20,573 nucleotides of DNA from Baffinella frigidus. Its lineage: Eukaryota > Cryptophyceae > Cryptomonadales > Baffinellaceae. A model generated the notes under the pieces. The model did not search any database, had not been told where the DNA came from, and saw only the letters and a program-made list of their open reading frames with translations. Shown here in pieces: positions 1 to 9,800 of this stretch. The translations under genes and the position numbers were made by a program. The stretch's first letter is position 1, and every line of letters begins with the position of its first letter. The stretch is taken from assembly GCA_026770585.1 (NCBI GenBank), contig MU646384.1, forward strand, positions 155,315-175,887, given 5' to 3'.

Positions 1-87
1 TTAGGGTTTAGGGTTCAGGGTTTAGGGTTTAGAGTTTAGGGTTTATGGTTTAGGGTTTAGGGTTTAGGGCTTAGGGTTTGGGGTTAA
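1..87 (+). repeat. Degenerate TTTAGGG telomere-like repeat
   Basis: About a dozen heptamers of TTTAGGG with variants such as GGGTTCA, GGGTTTG and GGGTTTATG open the window. The G-rich strand reads rightwards on +. A true left chromosome end would show CCCTAAA on +, so this is better read as interstitial telomere-like DNA than as the terminus. Confidence 0.85.
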
Positions 88-240
88 CGGGATGATCATG
101 TGGTATCCACAGGATCATCCTGTTGCGGACACGCAACGTGAATTCATGAGATAAGAGTAGACCACCTAATTACCGTGTCCGCCTAATTCCGGCATTTCTT
201 TTGGTGCTGTCGTATGCAATACGGTAGGGTGATGCGGAAT

Positions 241-290
241 GCCGGAATTACGTCGACGCCGGAATAAGGTCGACACCGGAATTATGTCGT
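241..290 (+). repeat. 17-bp tandem repeat, three units
   Basis: Three consecutive units of GCCGGAATTACGTCGAC with one to a few changes each (241-257, 258-274, 275-290). Confidence 0.75.
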
Positions 291-586
291 CCGCCCTTGG
301 CACGACTTGAGGAAGCACAGGCTTCTGGGGAAACATGGTGGATTGGTGGCATGGCATAACCGCGGAAAGCTCAGGCTCGGTGCAGGGAGAGACGTGCGGG
401 TGGGGTGTGTACGAGCATGGTGCACATCACACCACAGATAAAATAGTTGCAGATAAAAAAACGGCACACCACACTGGTGTCCTCAGGCGGTGTGCCTAAC
501 AGGGTGTGGTGTGCCTCTGAGGAAGGACATCCGAAAATGGACGTCAGGAACCGCGTGTGTACTCAAAGTCCTTTGCACGGAAACCG

Positions 587-691
587 TATCCCCCAAGTGG
601 CAAGGGGGTCAAAATTGACCCCAAAGAGGTCCTAGGCGGGTCCTAGGGCCCTACGGTAGGGCGTATGCGCCCACTCGCCACTTGAGGGATA
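587..691. repeat. Small foldback element
   Basis: TATCCCCCAAGTGGC at 587-601 is matched as reverse complement by GCCACTTGAGGGATA at 677-691, with one mismatch. Between them lie a GGTCAAAATTGACC palindrome and a GGTCCTAG repeat. It looks like a short non-autonomous inverted-repeat element; no target-site duplication was settled. Confidence 0.5.
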
Positions 692-1010
692 GCGTGCGAC
701 GCCGTCAAGCAAGAGCAACAGGAATTGGGGTGTAGGGTTAGGGACAAGAACTTTGGAGTGTAGGGTTAGGGACAAGAACAGGAATTGGGGTGTAGGGTGA
801 GGGTAGGGTGGGTGGGTACCCAAAGTCCTTCTCGCGGCAGCCGTACAGCGTGCGCTCTCGGAAGCCTGGCACCTACGCCAGGCGCGCGAGACGCTCCCGC
901 ATTTCAGTACCATGGTGCAAATCGGGTGTGACGCGAAAGTTAGTGGAATTTTCAACTTGCCCTGCCCTGCCGGGAATCGCGCAGATCCAGCCTTCATGTC
1001 CACTTGGAAT

Positions 1011-1154
1011 TCATCTCGAAAGATAACTGAATCAGTTCCCTAATTAGCGTTTTCATTCAATTAGGAGGCCTAATTGAATTTACTATGCCCTAACTAATTT
1101 CTCCTATTCAACCTCATACTGAATAGGAACTGATTCAGTTATCTTCCGAGATGA
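1011..1154. mobile_element. MITE-like foldback, about 144 bp
   Basis: Terminal inverted repeats of about 30 bp: the left end starts TCATCTCGAAAGATAACTGA and the right end is its complement with one difference, ending CGAGATGA. The AT-rich centre has its own palindrome, ATTCAATTAGG/CCTAATTGAAT. It carries no coding frame, which suggests a non-autonomous DNA transposon. The superfamily is not identifiable. Confidence 0.6.
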
Positions 1155-1210
1155 GAATGGGGCGGCGTCTACTTTAGAGGGAGAGGTGGGGGTCGCTCGG
1201 TGGCCTCGAA

Positions 1211-1347
1211 TTTCAGAAGTACAGTGGTACCTCGCTCATAAGAAACGAACCCGCCCTGCGACCCTACCGTTCGCCTAGGGTGATGTGGTGATCCTAGGGG
1301 GGGCGGGCGTTTGTTGATATGAGGGGGGTACTCCTAAGCTACTGAAA
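1211..1347. mobile_element. Diverged foldback element
   Basis: TTTCAGAAGTAC at the left and the complement of GTACTCCTAAGCTACTGAAA at the right pair imperfectly, and the pairing continues inward through CTCATA, AAACG and CCCGCCC. The arms are clearly diverged, so it is probably an old MITE-like copy. Confidence 0.45.
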
Positions 1348-2045
1348 GGCGCGGTCTCTGAGCGACCCCCCCCCCCTTCGTCTCTCTAGAGTGGACGACA
1401 CCCCCATCTAAAATGGACAGAGTGGCTGGGTCGCCACAATTCCTAGCAGGGAAAGTCGACGATTGCAATCACTGAATGTTGACTTTTTCAACCACTTTGC
1501 ACTCACTGTCGCGCCGCACCCGGTTTGCCCAAGGGGCTACTGGAAACCGGCAATTTCTGGATCAAATTCACCAGACCTGAACGGTCAAATATTTCACTTG
1601 TGAGGGTGGGTGGTGAATCAGGGTCGGGCAGATGGATATAACCTTTGAGGGTGGGAGGTCCAGAGTTGAGCAGGGATGGCTACCAGGGTTGGGCAGGGTT
1701 GGAAACCTGGGTGATGCCACTGATGAGAGAGAAGAGCCCTGAGTAGTTTGTCCCCCCGTCGCACTGCTCACCAAGGGTCTAGCGTTACCTCTAGGAACCT
1801 GGTGAATTCCAACATGGCCACCATGTATCCCCCCCCCGCTGCGGCTAGGTACTAGCTAAAAGTCTTGCGCTCTTTACGCGTTGTGTACGAATGGAGACGT
1901 GGGCGCTAACCCCCCAACTGGCATGAGGTGTATTGGTTGAAAACGTCTAAGCCTGGTTGCAAATGCACCTGGTTCTGCAAACACGAGGCGCACTCGACCT
2001 GCATGCACGATCTGGAAGGCAAGAAGCGAGTCACCTCGCAGAAAC
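1348..2045. other. Intergenic, nothing recognised
   Basis: No gene-like frame. The region around 1600-1720 is a G-rich, loosely repetitive stretch (GGGTGGG, GGGTTGGGCAGGG). Nothing else stands out. Confidence 0.5.
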
Positions 2046-2256
2046 GGTAGAGCCAATCTGGTAGGACTTGGCCAAAGCGAAGTTCGAACTTGCGAGATTG
2101 CGAACTTCTAGATGGACCGTAATTATGAGTAAACACCATGATTGTACTGCAAAATTTGAATTTAAAACACTACATGTCCAAACGGGTCCATCTAGAAGTT
2201 CGCAATCTCGCAACTTCGAACTTCGCTTTGGCCAAGTCCTACCAGATTGGCTCTAC
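2046..2256. mobile_element. GTAGAGC-ended foldback element, copy 1
   Basis: Two arms of about 72 bp (2047-2118 and 2185-2256) are almost perfect reverse complements; I count one mismatch. The ends are GGTAGAGCCAATCTGG and CCAGATTGGCTCTAC, and a spacer of about 66 bp separates the arms. The near-identity suggests recent insertion or conversion. Two more elements in this window start with the same GTAGAGC terminus (10697 and 16156), so this is a small family. Confidence 0.75.
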
Positions 2257-2649
2257 TGGTTCAGTACGCCTTCTAAGTTACAGGGTTTGTTGGAGTTTCT
2301 TTCACCGCCACCAGTTGAGTGAAGTGTTCCATCTACTGCACACGATCTGCAGACAAGCAGGGGCAGCCAAGAACAGCTGTTCGCGAATATCCAAGACCCT
2401 ATCTGGGTCTAGCTAAGTATCCGGGTCTTGCTTAGCAAGACCCTATCCAAACGCAGGATTAAATGCAGCCCCCAGCCCACCAGAGTAAAGCATTTTTATC
2501 GTTGAAGGTGGGGAGGGTTTGTAACGCCCAGGGACAAAGCGGGGGTTGGCCACATAATCAAACCGTTGACGTGTAAGGGCTGCCGGAGGAGAGGGGGGGG
2601 GGTTGCCTGAAAGATCGCAGAGTGGCGTTTGGTTTCTGAGAAGGCTACC
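2257..2649. other. Intergenic, nothing recognised
   Basis: No supported gene. A short hairpin built from AAGACCCTATCTGGGTCT and its neighbours lies around 2390-2450. The rest is unremarkable. Confidence 0.45.
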
Positions 2650-2971
2650 ACGCGCGAGGATGCTGGCGGGACCAAGTAGATCGATAGCGTTATCTGCGAG
2701 GGGATACCCAGGGGGGTTAGGCCTTCGGGTTCAGGGATTACTAGCTCTGTCCCACTTCAATTTGGGCGCGTAGATAGAGTGCCCCCCCCGGGAATTTCAC
2801 AGGTGAATTTTGACACCCCTCCATGAAACTCACCTGTGGAATTCCGGGGGGGGCACTCTATCTACGAGCCCAAATTGGACTGGGACAGAGCTAGGATTAG
2901 GGACGCGCGAGGATGCTGGTAAGACTAGGTAGATCGATAGCGTTATCTGCCAGGAGATACCCAGGGGGGTT
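2650..2971 (+). repeat. Direct repeat pair flanking a foldback
   Basis: A unit of about 70 bp is present at 2650-2718 and again at 2903-2971, sharing GCGCGAGGATGCTGG, TAGATCGATAGCGTTATCTG and ATACCCAGGGGGGTT. The two copies flank the foldback element at 2741-2894. Confidence 0.75.
2741..2894. mobile_element. Foldback element with GATTA target duplication
   Basis: The element begins CTAGCTCTGTCCCA and ends TGGGACAGAGCTAG, and the arms pair over about 50 bp through TAGATAGAGTGCCCCCCC. It is flanked on both sides by GATTA (2736-2740 and 2895-2899), a plausible 5-bp target-site duplication. It carries no coding frame. It reads as a MITE. Confidence 0.7.
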
Positions 2972-2974
2972 GGG

Positions 2975-4197
2975 GATTCGGGTTTGGTGTTTGGTGTTTG
3001 GGGTTTGGGGTGTGGGGTGTGGGGTTTGGGGTTTGGGGGTTGGAGTTTGGGGTTTGGGGTTTGGGGTTTGACGTTCGGGATTTGGGTTTGGGGTTGAGGG
3101 ACGAGGGTGTAGGGTGTAGGGTGTAGGGTGTAGGGTGTAGGGTGTAAGTTGTAAGGTGTAGAGTGAAGGGTGCAGGTTTTGGGGTTTTGGGGTTCGATTG
3201 TTAGTGTTCAGTGTATAAGGTTTCGGGTTTGGGATGAGGTTGTGGGGTTTTCTGGTTCTGGAGTTGTGGGTTTACGGTTTAGGGTTGAGAGTTTAGGGTT
3301 TAGGGTTTGGGGTTTAGGGTTTAGGGTTGAGGATTGCGGGTTGAGGGTTTAGGGTTTAGGGTTTAGGAGTTGAGATTTGGGGTTTAGGGTTTAGGGTTTA
3401 GGGTTTTGGGTTCAGGGTTGGGGTTCAGGGCTAAGGGTTTAGGGTTTAAGGTTTAGGGTTGAGGGTTTAGGGTTTAAGGTTTAGGGTTGAGGGTTGGGGG
3501 GTTGAGTTTGGAAGGTTTGGTATTTGGGGTCCAGGGTTCAGGGTTGAGGGTTTAGGATTCAGGGTTTAGGGTTCAGGGTTTAGGGTTTGGGGTTTAGGGT
3601 TTAGGGTTTAGCGTGTAGGGTTCATGATTTAGGTTTTTGAGTTTTGAGTTTAGGGTTGAGGGTTTAGGGCCTAGGGTTTGGGGTTTATGGTTTATGGTTT
3701 ATGGTTTATGGTTTATGGTTTAGGAGTTGAGATTTTGGGAAGGGTTTGAAGTTTGTGGTTTAGGGTTTAGGGTTGAAGGTTTAGGGTTTAGGGTTTTGGG
3801 TTTAGGGTTTAGGGTTTAGGGTTTGGGGGTACAGGTTTGAGGGTTTGGTGTTTGGGTTCCAGTGTTCAGTGTTTAGGGTTTAGATTTTAGGGTTGAGGGT
3901 TCATGGTGTAGAGTTCACGGTTTAGGGTTTAGGGTTCAGGTTTCAGGGTTTGGGGTTTAGGGTTGAGGTCTTAGTGTTTAGTGTTTAGTGTTTAGGGTGT
4001 AGGGTTTGGATTTTGGGGTTGAGGATTCAAGATTCAGGGTTTGGGGTTTAGGGTTTGGGGTTTAGGGTTTAGGGTTTAGGGTTTAGGGTTTAGGGTTTAG
4101 GGTTCAGGGTCTAGGGTTTAGGGTTTGGGGTTGGGGTTTAGGGTGTAGGGTTTAGGTTTTAGTGTTTAGGGTTTAGTGTCTTAGGTTTAGGGTTTAG
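2975..4197 (+). repeat. 1.2 kb telomere-like repeat block
   Basis: The block has sub-domains. A TTTGGGG-like part (about 2980-3095) is followed by near-perfect GTGTAGG units (about 3107-3160). Degenerate TTTAGGG then runs to 4197, with GGGTTGA, GGGTTCA and GGTTTATG variants. All are G-rich on +. The block ends abruptly against unique sequence at 4198. Confidence 0.9.
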
Positions 4198-4618
4198 GGT
4201 GGAGCAAGTTGGGATCCCGAAGGATGAAGCGCTGCCCAGCGGCAACTTCACTCAAGCTAGTTTGTCTCAAGTTGACAACTTGTTGGGAGAGCGACAGTCT
4301 TCGTCGACCATCGATGTTGGACCCAACTGGAAGACCGCACAGACAACCCACCCTAGCTGTGTGCGCGGTGGCGATCTGCGCATTGTCGTCGTCTGCAATT
4401 GCAAGGCTCCTCGCGTTGCACTTCAACCCACCAACCCTCCAACCCTTCACTTCGGAGGGCTGGTGGACTGCTCTCAGCTCTCTGGGGGCGAAACAGGACC
4501 TCGTCGAATCGCCCCTCGCTCAGCGCAAATTCGTCTGCCGCGAATTGCGGCGGCGTGTGCACGACCTGCGACCATCCACCCAGCCCTCCTCGCTCAGCAT
4601 GCCTGGTTCGGGGTCCTG
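4198..4618. other. Unique GC-rich stretch downstream of the minus gene
   Basis: Unique, non-repetitive sequence, open on the minus strand over 4353-4563. It could hold a further exon or the 3' UTR of the minus-strand gene. One acceptable joining uses an acceptor-like CGAACCAG just upstream in transcript sense, but that intron would be only about 38 bp, so I leave it unassigned. A plus-strand open frame of 217 codons also crosses it and is judged an antisense shadow. Confidence 0.35.
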
Positions 4619-5032
4619 CTATTCGTCCCGGCCACGATACCGCAGCGCGCCGTGCAGCTGAGGGAGCGTGAGGTGGGGAAGTGCGACGGGGCGGCATGCC
4701 TGGATCTTCTTTGGGTACTCATCCGCAATGTCAACGTTCCAGTCCTCGTAGTTGGGCACGTGTCCCTCGAGCTTGTACAGCCCGTCGCTCCCCCCATTCT
4801 GCAGCAGCTCCAGTACCAACCGCGTGAACTCATCCGGGGTAGTCCCCTGTAGTTCCCACTCGAGCGTGCAGCAAGGCGCTGCGCCACAGCTCCCACAGTC
4901 TTCCCTGCATACGTTCACTTGCCCCAGCGACCCGCAGTGCTGCCCCTCAGCCCCTGAAAGAAAGAGCTCGACGAGTCCCAGCAAAAGGAAAACGTGCCCC
5001 GCCCATCTTTGCCCCAGCCTGCGCGTCCCCAT
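4619..5032 (-). CDS. Putative secreted Cys-rich protein, unknown function
   Basis: I do not recognise this 137-residue frame. From the ATG at 5032 it starts with MGTRR, then a hydrophobic core (VFLLLGLVELFLSGAEG), a good signal peptide with likely cleavage near AEG/QHCG. A Cys-rich segment follows (about residues 31-55, with HCGS, VCREDCGSCG and APCC), then an acidic, Tyr/Trp-bearing stretch (NYEDWNVDIADEYPKK). The frame is open upstream to 5173, but the signal peptide favours the internal ATG. It stops at TAG (4619-4621), though a downstream exon is possible. It is transcribed divergently from the RFT1 homologue, with about 440 bp between starts. The composition looks like real coding sequence, but the function is unknown. 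Confidence 0.5.
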   Translation of the reverse strand: MGTRRLGQRWAGHVFLLLGLVELFLSGAEGQHCGSLGQVNVCREDCGSCGAAPCCTLEWELQGTTPDEFTRLVLELLQNGGSDGLYKLEGHVPNYEDWNVDIADEYPKKIQACRPVALPHLTLPQLHGALRYRGRDE

Positions 5033-5470
5033 GGTCCTGCGCGATCTGCACCGTAGGGAGCAAGCGACGGCTGTCACGAAAAACGTCCGCACGTTTCCTG
5101 GGCAGCTTGTTCTCTTGCTCCCAACGGCTCCCGCACTAAATTCCTCAGGTTGCGAGGCTCGTTCGTGGAGCAAGGACCGGAAAACTGATCCTCTGAAGCC
5201 GTCAGGGCATCAGGGCTTCCTGGACGCCTGAGGGGCGGGAGCACCCCACCTTCTTGGCCAGCGCGCCATCCGCCGCCTGCGAGACGCTCAGCTCTCTAGC
5301 CGGGACTGCCGTGGGCTGGGGCTACGTTGCTCTCTCACCGATTTTGACGGGGACAGCCGCCTGGAGCCTCCTGCGCTGTGAGATTGCGCATTCGGTGGGA
5401 GGGTGCTGGTCGCGCTTCTGTTCAAGACAAGTAAGGCGGGGAGCGGGTGGGGCGTGCGTGAAGCGTCAAG
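5033..5470. promoter_or_regulatory. Divergent intergenic region, likely bidirectional promoter
   Basis: This region lies between the ATG of the minus-strand gene and the RFT1-type ATG, so it should hold both promoters and both 5' UTRs. It is GC-rich and I see no TATA box. A donor-like CAA/GTAAGG at about 5429 has no matching acceptor before the ATG. The assignment rests on position only. Confidence 0.4.
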
Positions 5471-5632
5471 ATGACGCAGTCCGCGGGGCAGGGGCAGCTG
5501 CTGGGCTCGCTGTCCTCCGGGTTGCTGTCGCTCGTCACGTTCCAGCTGTTCGCGCGGTTGCTGACGTTCACGCTCAACATCGTCATCGCGCGCACGGTAG
5601 ACCGCGCGGCGTTCGGGGTCGGGTCCGTCCAG
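5471..5632 (+). CDS. RFT1: RFT1 exon 1 (residues 1-54)
   Basis: The ATG has A at -3. The exon encodes the first membrane segment, with LVTFQLFARLLTFTLN matching the family N-terminus. It ends at GTCCAG/GTAGGG, phase 0. Confidence 0.93.
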
Positions 5633-6523
5633 GTAGGGGCGGACCACGCCACACTCCCTCTGTGCGCGAGGACGAGACAGAGCGAGAGAGAGAGCCAAAG
5701 CATCCATGATGGCGCACGCCACCAACGCATCCATGATCACACTCTCTTTGTTTGCAGCCGGTTTTCACCTTTCTTGCAGCCTCTGTGTCCGAGGATGCTA
5801 CGAGCCACGTTGTGCCTTGTTGTCCATTCAGTGGTAGGCTCGCACGTTGTTAGCAAATACCACCTGCTTCTGCAGGTGTTGTCCGTGTGCCTTGTGCGCA
5901 GCTGACGCGCCACCTCACATGCGACCTACCCTCTATCAGCTAGTACACCACCTGTACACACAACAAACTAACACGTCGTTTCAAAATCATTCGTGATACA
6001 TGTGGTTGTTTTTTGTTCGCAGCTCCGGATGGTGTGCGACACGATCCTGATGCTTCCACCAACCCTCCCGTTTGGACAAAATTATCGATTTTAGACTTGA
6101 AATTTACCCTAGCACAGACCCCAGATCCGGGGTCTCTGCAAGGGTAAATCAAGGGTAAATCTACAATCTAAAATCGACGATTTGGTCCAATCGTGAGGGC
6201 TGGTGGTTACCCACGATCAAATATTTCATCACCCCTACGCGCAATCAACGAATACGTCACGCATGTGGTTGTTTGTTCGCAGCTTACATGATGCATGTGG
6301 TTGTTTGTTCGCAGCTCACATGATACATGCGGTTCTTGTTCGCAGCTGCAGATGGTGTGCGACACGATCCTGATGCTCTCGCGCGAGGGCTTTCGCGACG
6401 CGTGCCAGCGCACGTCCCCTGGCACGTCCCCCCGCGCTCTCTCTTTCGCGCTTTGTCTCTGTCTATGTCTCTCTCTGTCTCTTTCTCTCTCTCTCTCTCT
6501 CTCTCGCTCGCTCTGTCTCTATG

Positions 6524-6607
<84 letters not shown>

Positions 6608-6747
6608 TCTCTCTCTCTGTCTATGCGACACGATCCTGATGCTCTCGCGTGAGGGCTTCCGCGACGCCTGCCTGCGCACGTCCCCTGGCACGTCTCCCCC
6701 GCTCTCGCTCTTGGTTCGCGGATCCAGCTCTCTCTCTCTCTCTCTCT

Positions 6748-6783
<36 letters not shown>

Positions 6784-6838
6784 CTGCGTCTCTCTCGCTT
6801 GCTCGATCTCGCGTCTCTCTCTCCATCTCTCTCTCCCA

Positions 6839-6880
<42 letters not shown>

Positions 6881-9800
6881 CGCGCGCGCGCGCTCTCTCT
6901 CTCTCACACACACACACTCTCTGTCTCTCTCTATCTCTCTCTCTTGCTCGCTTTCTCTCTCTCTCTCGCTTTCTCTCTCTCTCTCGCTCGTGCTGTCTCT
7001 CTCTCGCTCTGTCCGCGGATCCAGCCCTCTCTCTGTGTTCATAGATCCAGCATGAATCAGTCTCGTCCACCAAGTCGTCTGATATTTTCAGATCCGGATT
7101 AAACCGCCACGCCTCCTTCCGCCACGCGCTCTCGGAGTAAATCATCGTATTAATCATTATCGTGTTGTTTCGGATGATTTGGCTCCTGCGAGTTCCTGGT
7201 GAAGAGCTCACGGAGACGTCGCGCAGAGGCATGTCGAACGCGTGTTGAGGGTTGGTTTCACAGGGGGGTTCTCGCGGGGTTGTTGGTTGAATGCGAAGGC
7301 ATGCCTCTGCGCGTCGCGCAGAGGCATGGCGAACACCCGCGGTGCGCCCAACGTATTCACAATCATCCACAACCATCGTGTGTTCACAATCATACACAAT
7401 CATCGTGTGTTCACAATCATCCACGATCATCATTTGTTTCACAATCATCCACAATCATCGTGTGTTTCACAATCATCCACAATCATCGTGTGCTATCGGA
7501 CGATTTGGTTCGTTTTAGAGTTGCGCACGGAGATGGCGGTGTGGCAGAGGCATGGCGAACAGCCGGGCGCGCAACTTATTAACAATAATCGTGCCCCATC
7601 TCACGATTTGGTGCATGTAACAATGAATGTTTAATTCCTGGTGGAGATGGCGGCGTGGCAGAGGCATGGCGAACCACCAGCGGGCGCGCGCGCATCCTCA
7701 GCGTCGCGTGGCTCGCCGTCCCCGCCTCAACTCTCATCGGGGCCTGCGTCCTCCTCCTCTCGGGGGCCTTCTCGGCGCCAGGGTCGGATGCGGGTGGATC
7801 GGAGGCGGAGGAGGCGGGGGCGGCGGGGGGGGGGTATAGGGAAGCGGCGGTGCTGTTCGCTGTGGCGGCCGGGCTCGAGGTGCTGCCCTACGGCCGGACA
7901 GTAACTACTGGAAACAGGAAATTGTACCCTCCTACGGATGTTTGTACCGGGAAATTCGGTAACTCCCGGTTCCCGGTACACTCCTCCCTGGGATTTGAGA
8001 AATGTCGTGTGGGAGTTGACAAATATTTTTTAGCAGAAAATGTTACTGTCTGGTCGTGGAGCTCTCTAAAGAGAAGTTTGTTCATCGTGCGGCAACCCCT
8101 CCATTTGCAAAACACCAAAACCTCCTGAATCAGTTCAACAGACGAATCTGCCAGCCGAGCTCTCCGGAGTGTGTTTTGTTAGTGGCAACTCTCCGACTTG
8201 GAAACCAACAAAACATACAGCGGGGAACAGCGTGCGGCCACCCCTCCATTTGCAAAACACCGCACACTCCTGAAACAGTTCAACAGTCCTTGACGAACAT
8301 GACAGTCCCGAGGCTCACAACCAGGTGCTGGGTGAGCCGCTTTACATCCTGGCGCACAACCTCCTGCTGATCCGGGTGCGAGTTCGCGTCGAAATGGCCG
8401 CGCTCGCCCTTAAGGTCCGCACCCGAATGGCATGGTGTGTAGGCATCATGCATCCTCTGATGGCACGTACGGGAGGGAGGGAGCGCGGCTGCTTCATCCG
8501 GCTCTGAAAATATCGGACGGCGTGGGGGACCTGACTGTTTCACGTCGAAATGGCCGCGCTAGCCCTCAAGGTCCGCCCACCACTCTTTTTTAAAAAATGT
8601 GATTAGGAAGCACACTGAGGCTGATGCGTGGTCTCGCGCAAATGCATTGGTGCCAACAATCTCATAGGAAAACGGTTTTAATTCAAAACTTTCTGGCAAT
8701 GAAATTTACTACACACAATGAATTTTGCCAGTAATATTATAGAATTCGTGTAGTAATTTTCATTGAATCCATTGATTTTAAATTAAAGCCATTTCCCTTT
8801 GAAATCGCCATGTACCCCCCCGCCCCCCAAGGAAGCCGGGTCGCATCAGTACCTGCCGACAGGTCATACTCTACACGTCTCACAAGGCGAGGCAGATGAT
8901 GCGCTGTCTCGCGCATGAGCGAGCGCGATGCCTTTACGTTGAACGAACCACCCCGCGAGAACCCCCCCGTGGAACCAACCCTCAACACGCATGCGTTTTC
9001 AGAGCGAATGAGACCACCTCACATTCCGCTCAAAACGCTACGAGGTACCGTGCTTCAGTTAATTATTGAATGCTTGCCCAAGAAACACGCCCAAAGTCAG
9101 CAATGTGTCACGTCCCTCCCCGGATTTCTCAAGTAGCCTACCGAGTGGAACTGATAACCCCGCGAGAAACTCCATCGAAAAAAACTCAAACACACATGCG
9201 TTTTCGCACAGGTAGTGGTGACGGTGTTGTGCGTGGCGCTCGCGATGCCTTCACATTCACCCAATAACCCCACGAGAAATTCCAACGAAACCAACACACA
9301 ACGTGTTGCGTGTTGGTTCAAACTCCGACTGAACGAACCCTGACGAAACACACGTTTCCGGCACGGACAGGTTATGGTGACGGCGTTGTGCGTGGCGCTC
9401 GCGCCTCTGTCGCCCCTCCGCGCCTTTGCTCTCGGCCAGGTCCTCCCTCCCCAATCCTGCCATTCTGATGTTGTGCCTGCTGATATCCACAGTTTGCCCA
9501 GTCTAAATATTGCTTGTTTTCAACGGCTTGGAATTTGACCCGATGTCATTTTTTCGTATGCATTGCAATGTGCAAGTAGGCTTGCCGAATGCACCATGAG
9601 GAGCCGCGAGGCGCCTGCACTACCAGGAAACGCTCTAATTCATCACACCACTTCACGGAGGTTACACTCTGGCTCTGCAAACAGTTAACGCAGGCTAGCC
9701 TCTGACTGTGCGACAAATTAGTCACACCAGAACACGCTGTAATTCGTCGCACCGCGTGACAAATTAGTCTCAGAAAACGCTTCATCACACCACTTGATGC

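Larger units (their letters stand above)
88..1010. other. Intergenic, no gene recognised; short repeats
   Basis: No coding frame here resembles a gene; the open frames are short and low in complexity. The stretch holds a 17-bp tandem repeat (241-290), a foldback at 587-691, and two copies of a GTGTAGGGTTAGGGACAAGA unit around 730-800. A CACACCACAC/GTGTGGTGTG inverted pair lies around 465-530. Confidence 0.6.
7204..7690 (+). repeat. Repeated intron 2 end / exon 3 start motif
   Basis: GCAGAGGCATGGCGAAC or a near copy occurs around 7221, 7317, 7544 and 7659. The 7544 copy continues into CGGGCGCGC like exon 3, but its site is CAGC rather than CACCAG. Only the last copy leads into the full exon. 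Confidence 0.7.

Noticed and set aside
1-87. True chromosome end at the left edge
   Set aside because: The G-rich strand points inward and the repeats are degenerate, so an interstitial block is more likely.
4199-4852. 217-codon plus-strand open frame
   Set aside because: It is antisense to the frame with the signal peptide, starts inside the telomere-like edge and has no recognisable domain or natural-looking hydrophobic pattern.
5254-5430. Open stretch ending at a GTAAGG donor just upstream of RFT1
   Set aside because: It has no ATG, no family match and no acceptor before the RFT1 start codon; probably promoter or 5' UTR.
6295-7055. Long Ser/Leu and Arg/Glu open frames
   Set aside because: They are translations of the CT microsatellite on both strands. 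Only the embedded exon 2 copies carry signal.
7355-7493. CRISPR-like regular repeat
   Set aside because: The units are directly adjacent, degenerate and without unique spacers, in a eukaryotic intron; it is a minisatellite.
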